Below are positions 62,001 through 64,000 of a stretch of DNA of 64,000 nt, piece by piece (the stretch's first letter is position 1; each line of letters opens with the position of its first letter). The notes beneath the pieces were generated by a model. The model did not search any database. It saw only the letters and a list, made by a program, of their open reading frames with translations, and was not told the origin of the DNA. Origin of the DNA: Planktothrix tepida PCC 9214 (lineage in GTDB: Bacteria > Cyanobacteriota > Cyanobacteriia > Cyanobacteriales > Microcoleaceae); contig NZ_LN889813.1 of NCBI RefSeq assembly GCF_900009145.1, positions 73,929 to 137,928 of the forward strand. Reading direction: 5' to 3'. Position numbers and translations under genes: made by a program.

Positions 62001-64000
62001 CTTCCAACGCGAGGCAGACGGCACATGGACACAGAAGGCCAAACTCCAAGCCAGCAACAAGCAAGCTAAGGCTAAGTTCGGCAACTCCGTCGCTATCAGT
62101 GAAGATACAGCTATTGTCGGTGCTTGTTATCAAGATACTGACTCTAAACAACAAGATGCAGGCAGCGCCTATATTTTTACTGTCCCAACAGAAAACCAAT
62201 TCAAATCCAGTATCGGAGACTCCTTTATCGGCAAAATTAGCGATGTCCAAATCTGGAATATAGCCCGCACAGCCGAAGACATCAAGAACAATATGTATCT
62301 ACAACTGACTGGTCAAGAAGTCGGTTTAGTGGGTTACTGGCGTTTGGGGGCAATCAGCGAAGGCCAAGTTATTGACTTTTCAGTTAATGGTAACAATGGC
62401 ACTGTCTATGGGGATGTCTATGTCAGTGCTCAACAACTGGGGCGCAAACTAACAGGGAAAACAGACGCAGTTAAATATAGCAATCCTGAGCTATTTGCTG
62501 TTAGTGAACGGGCTACTTATGAAGAAAGCTTTGAGTTTAAGGTGAAGCATGACTCAAAGCTAGTCGTAGTCGATCTTAACTATTTAAAGAATGCAGATGG
62601 TCAAGGCCAGATTTTTACCTTCTCTTATTGGGGTAAAAGAAGTCGGAATGCGGAAGAGGAAATAAGCATCAACGGTGAGCAAAATGAATTTAAAGCCTCG
62701 GATGGCGGTTGGTATAAAGCTTCTTGCAACGTTACCATTCCTGAAGGGGTGAGTCTATTACGTTCCTTTGAGATTAAGGATATCAAAGGTGACTGGACAT
62801 CCCTCGAAATTCGTAAACATCGGATTCGCTTGTTGTCTGACAGTATTACCGAGGCTAAGTATACCGATAGCGTGACTTTGAAGACTTTGGCTGATCGTCA
62901 GGCAACACTATCTACAAAATTGGGCGAACTGGAACCATTAGAGAAGGAAGAAGCTGATAAGCTCAAGCGAAAACGAGAGATAGAGGAACTGCTGAAGCCA
63001 GGAAACAAGAGTCTTCAGAAACAAACTGATCTGATTGAAAAGCTAAAAAAAGAAGAGGAAAACGCAAAAAACAAATACAATCAGGAATTCATAAATCCTG
63101 TCAATTACTGGCTTGAGATTAAGAATAATGTAGACATAAGTTGGGTGTTAGGGCTTGATGGTGACAAGTGGGCTATTGTTGAGGCATCCAGTAAAAAGCC
63201 GACGCAATGGTGGCAACTAGAGCCTACTTCTACTGAGAATATTTTCAAACTCAAGAACAAACAATACAACGATTACTTAGATGTCTACCTCAAACGTGAC
63301 AACTACTCTTATGGGGGTGTTGGAGACGGCCCAAATTACCCTAAAAAGGGGTTCGAGGAATGGAAACTGGATCTATCCTCTAAGACTACTAAATTGGAAA
63401 ACACTAAGAGCCAGAGTGAGTACAAATTCTTGACGATATTCTCAATAGGTAACATTGTAAAGCTAAGCACGATTAACACTAGCTATAACAGTGTATTGCT
63501 AAGCACAGAATCGCAGTGTGCCTACTGGCAACTCGAAAGAGTAGAACCACTCAATAATGTAATCTCTGATTGTGAAAAAAACTGGAAAGATAAGACAAAA
63601 GAGCTCGAAGATGCCAAGTCAAAATTAAAAGATTTACAACTGGATAAAGACGCTCTCAACAAAGAGTTGGGGGAAATCAAAAAACAGCTTGACCAAGAAA
63701 TTGAGCCTCAGTTAACAACGAAAAACCGAGAAATCCTTGGCATAGCCCAACCAAAGCCGCAAACTCTGTCCCCAATTAAGAAAGTCAAGGGATTGGTAAC
63801 TCAAGGAGCTATCCTCGGCTTTGTGAAGCCTGCCAGCCGCTTGAACGCCATTGAAACTTGTGAAGGTAACGTGCAACTGAGCTACTTCGACATCGAAGGT
63901 CGGATGCGGCAAATAAACTATGATGTTACAGCCGATAGTAATAATTCCACCGTTGAACAGTGGCTTCCTGATGCTCGAAGAGTCTGCTTAAAGTTGATCG
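59062..64000 (+). CDS. Giant LamG / FG-GAP / coiled-coil / ricin-like protein (3' end beyond the window)
   Basis: The ATG at 59062 opens a frame with no stop to the window end (1646 codons visible). The first 410 residues are of unknown fold, followed by two related segments (ITGTSDYQGLYRTQKVDNNT and ITGTEDYNNTYPVQKIDDTH). A LamG half starts near residue 526 (GIEFDGHQDYIEIPN, QWVHYAGVVD), then seven FG-GAP_2 units occupy about 654-1042, and the LamG C-half resumes with GKISDVQIWNIARTAEDI near 1053. Coiled coils (1279-1338, 1502-1552) flank a ricin-like region (1343-1493). No signal peptide is visible. It may be a large surface or toxin-complex-like protein. Confidence 0.85.
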   Translation, partial: MYLSKQNLQHLNTVTHEGKVVVFATDADGKISYTVKQDGFEDSYLNTPADQRTGWENWQYLEFPNEADDQSVINQETAKLTHQKDTSNFILRSRYKTQTESAVAPVQGISALGHVYIFRQSKSNTLLIDRFVLDGMTNNLNRKLEVRFKRSKQKHTPTKNMNKGSNGLVNIDSLDFRDANGNFFYEPTTELCLINNLYKGWFSIVLVPTIENDVYRWHIFAYNSQTQKVELTTIRASGEGLFDVQDYTIFEEENETLVPRRIPGIIKRTLDIKGVAVTNGLSATKYDLQQAQQTQSGEEQLLKTATKLMLAVPTDKGTAAFSFGIAGDGTLAEIDDTPDSTIIRSRQREVLLPLNTLDEIKSFADITPPPTASITGFAEGTDEEEIEDLVKISTDGKAAELANGDLVKITGTSDYQGLYRTQKVDNNTFDIDLPSGSELGSWEKEDSEEGGLIFDGMITAYQKTANGKLRVTCPNHGLENGDEVQITGTEDYNNTYPVQKIDDTHFVIERKWAMGEAINIKRLAQKRRGIEFDGHQDYIEIPNDVLTVPSDNKDFGATCSAWINCSVLERTEQLIVGQKDASMKLIINQKGQVAFQALIDGSLQEVVDPNPLPLNQWVHYAGVVDSNKKTRQTTLMLCKNGVEVIPQVFQHNVTVLEPQQELQARDKKANANFGNSVAISGDTAIVGAPKEDSGTGSSYIFQREADGTWTQKPKLHVNYNLQSDNYNGWSDYFGRAVAISGDTAIVGARVTLLSEKETGSAYIFQREADGTWTKVDQLQASDKQAYAAFGNSVAISGDTAIVGAPKEDTGIGSAYIFQRKAGSDKWTQKAQLQASDKLDSDFFGNSVAISGDIAIVGAPKEDKGTGSVYIFQRGADGTWTQKAKFQASDKQADANFGNSVAISGDIAIVGAPKEDKGTGSVYIFQRGADGTWTQKAKFQASDKQADANFGNSVAISGDTAIVGAYYQDTDSKQDAGSAYIFQREADGTWTQKAKLQASNKQAKAKFGNSVAISEDTAIVGACYQDTDSKQQDAGSAYIFTVPTENQFKSSIGDSFIGKISDVQIWNIARTAEDIKNNMYLQLTGQEVGLVGYWRLGAISEGQVIDFSVNGNNGTVYGDVYVSAQQLGRKLTGKTDAVKYSNPELFAVSERATYEESFEFKVKHDSKLVVVDLNYLKNADGQGQIFTFSYWGKRSRNAEEEISINGEQNEFKASDGGWYKASCNVTIPEGVSLLRSFEIKDIKGDWTSLEIRKHRIRLLSDSITEAKYTDSVTLKTLADRQATLSTKLGELEPLEKEEADKLKRKREIEELLKPGNKSLQKQTDLIEKLKKEEENAKNKYNQEFINPVNYWLEIKNNVDISWVLGLDGDKWAIVEASSKKPTQWWQLEPTSTENIFKLKNKQYNDYLDVYLKRDNYSYGGVGDGPNYPKKGFEEWKLDLSSKTTKLENTKSQSEYKFLTIFSIGNIVKLSTINTSYNSVLLSTESQCAYWQLERVEPLNNVISDCEKNWKDKTKELEDAKSKLKDLQLDKDALNKELGEIKKQLDQEIEPQLTTKNREILGIAQPKPQTLSPIKKVKGLVTQGAILGFVKPASRLNAIETCEGNVQLSYFDIEGRMRQINYDVTADSNNSTVEQWLPDARRVCLKLI
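61021..62188 (+). repeat. Seven FG-GAP repeat units (about 53-63 codons each)
   Basis: Each unit shows L-Q-A-S-D-K ... F-G-N-S-V-A-I-S-G-D-x-A-I-V-G-A ... G-S-x-Y-I-F-Q-R. Units begin near 61021, 61201, 61387, 61552, 61711, 61870 and 62038. Units 4 and 5 share an identical 159-base segment. Seven units are the number needed for a complete propeller. Confidence 0.85.

Noticed and set aside
61573-62250. 225-codon minus-strand open frame inside the giant gene
   Set aside because: It is the antisense shadow of the FG-GAP repeats; its apparent repeats derive from them.

Overview
The window looks like chromosomal DNA of a filamentous cyanobacterium, most likely a non-heterocystous Oscillatoriales type (Planktothrix/Microcoleus-like); the genus is an inference. 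The signs are a plant-type zeta-carotene desaturase, a DUF4079 protein, many GCGATCGC (HIP1) octamers inside genes, heptamer tandem repeats (GGGAACA), a HetP-family protein, and several large GAF/PAS/CHASE hybrid kinases. Base composition is AT-rich. There are no rRNA genes and no CRISPR array; one tRNA (tRNA-Ser, GGA) was found. Genes lie on both strands in short operons.

Layout. 0-5.7 kb: 3' end of a RodZ-like gene, malQ (glycogen/maltodextrin use), a GDT1/Mnx cation exporter, zds (carotenoids) with a SRPBCC partner, and DUF4079. 6-10.3 kb: a 1421-residue hybrid kinase. 10.5-21.3 kb: housekeeping genes: cysE, mrdA (PBP2), gcvT, rseP-nth-rpsN, aat, a Nudix hydrolase, an alpha/beta hydrolase lacking its serine, and coaX. 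21.5-27.5 kb: three consecutive signalling proteins, the first with a GAF domain that has both cysteine motifs of a DXCF-type cyanobacteriochrome, the last lacking the usual phospho-histidine. 27.6-38.5 kb: DUF2079, dxr, TPR, Uma2, a RelN-like antitoxin between direct repeats, an SDR, pnuC-nadR (NAD salvage), an inositol monophosphatase-family gene, a nuclease and a ferredoxin.

38.5-48.2 kb is the most unusual part. It holds a parvulin-like protein, four small plus-strand ORFs (three starting with M-[IM]-I-S-D-L-x-Y-[LF], one of them clearly and one probably with a double-glycine site), and a minus-strand set made of a C39-peptidase ABC exporter fused to an N-terminal cyclic-nucleotide-binding-like region, a HlyD adaptor, and a HetP-family protein. 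The HetP-like protein carries the same D-L-x-Y-L-E ... G-G leader signature at its C-terminus, followed by only 16 residues. Seven copies of a palindrome TGCCA-N3-TGGCA lie in the non-coding gaps of this region and were not noticed elsewhere. I read this as a HetC/HetP-like peptide export and signalling system with a shared operator.

48.2-58.9 kb: YdcF with a tail made of heptamer repeats, an RND permease without adaptor, cobalamin genes cbiET-cobH, a DUF1868 2H phosphoesterase-like protein, holA, a LapA-like membrane protein, a cyanobacterial unknown, and a CadD-like transporter. 59.1 kb to the end: a giant open reading frame (over 1646 residues, running off the window) in which a seven-unit FG-GAP propeller appears to be inserted inside a LamG domain, followed by coiled coils around a ricin-like segment.
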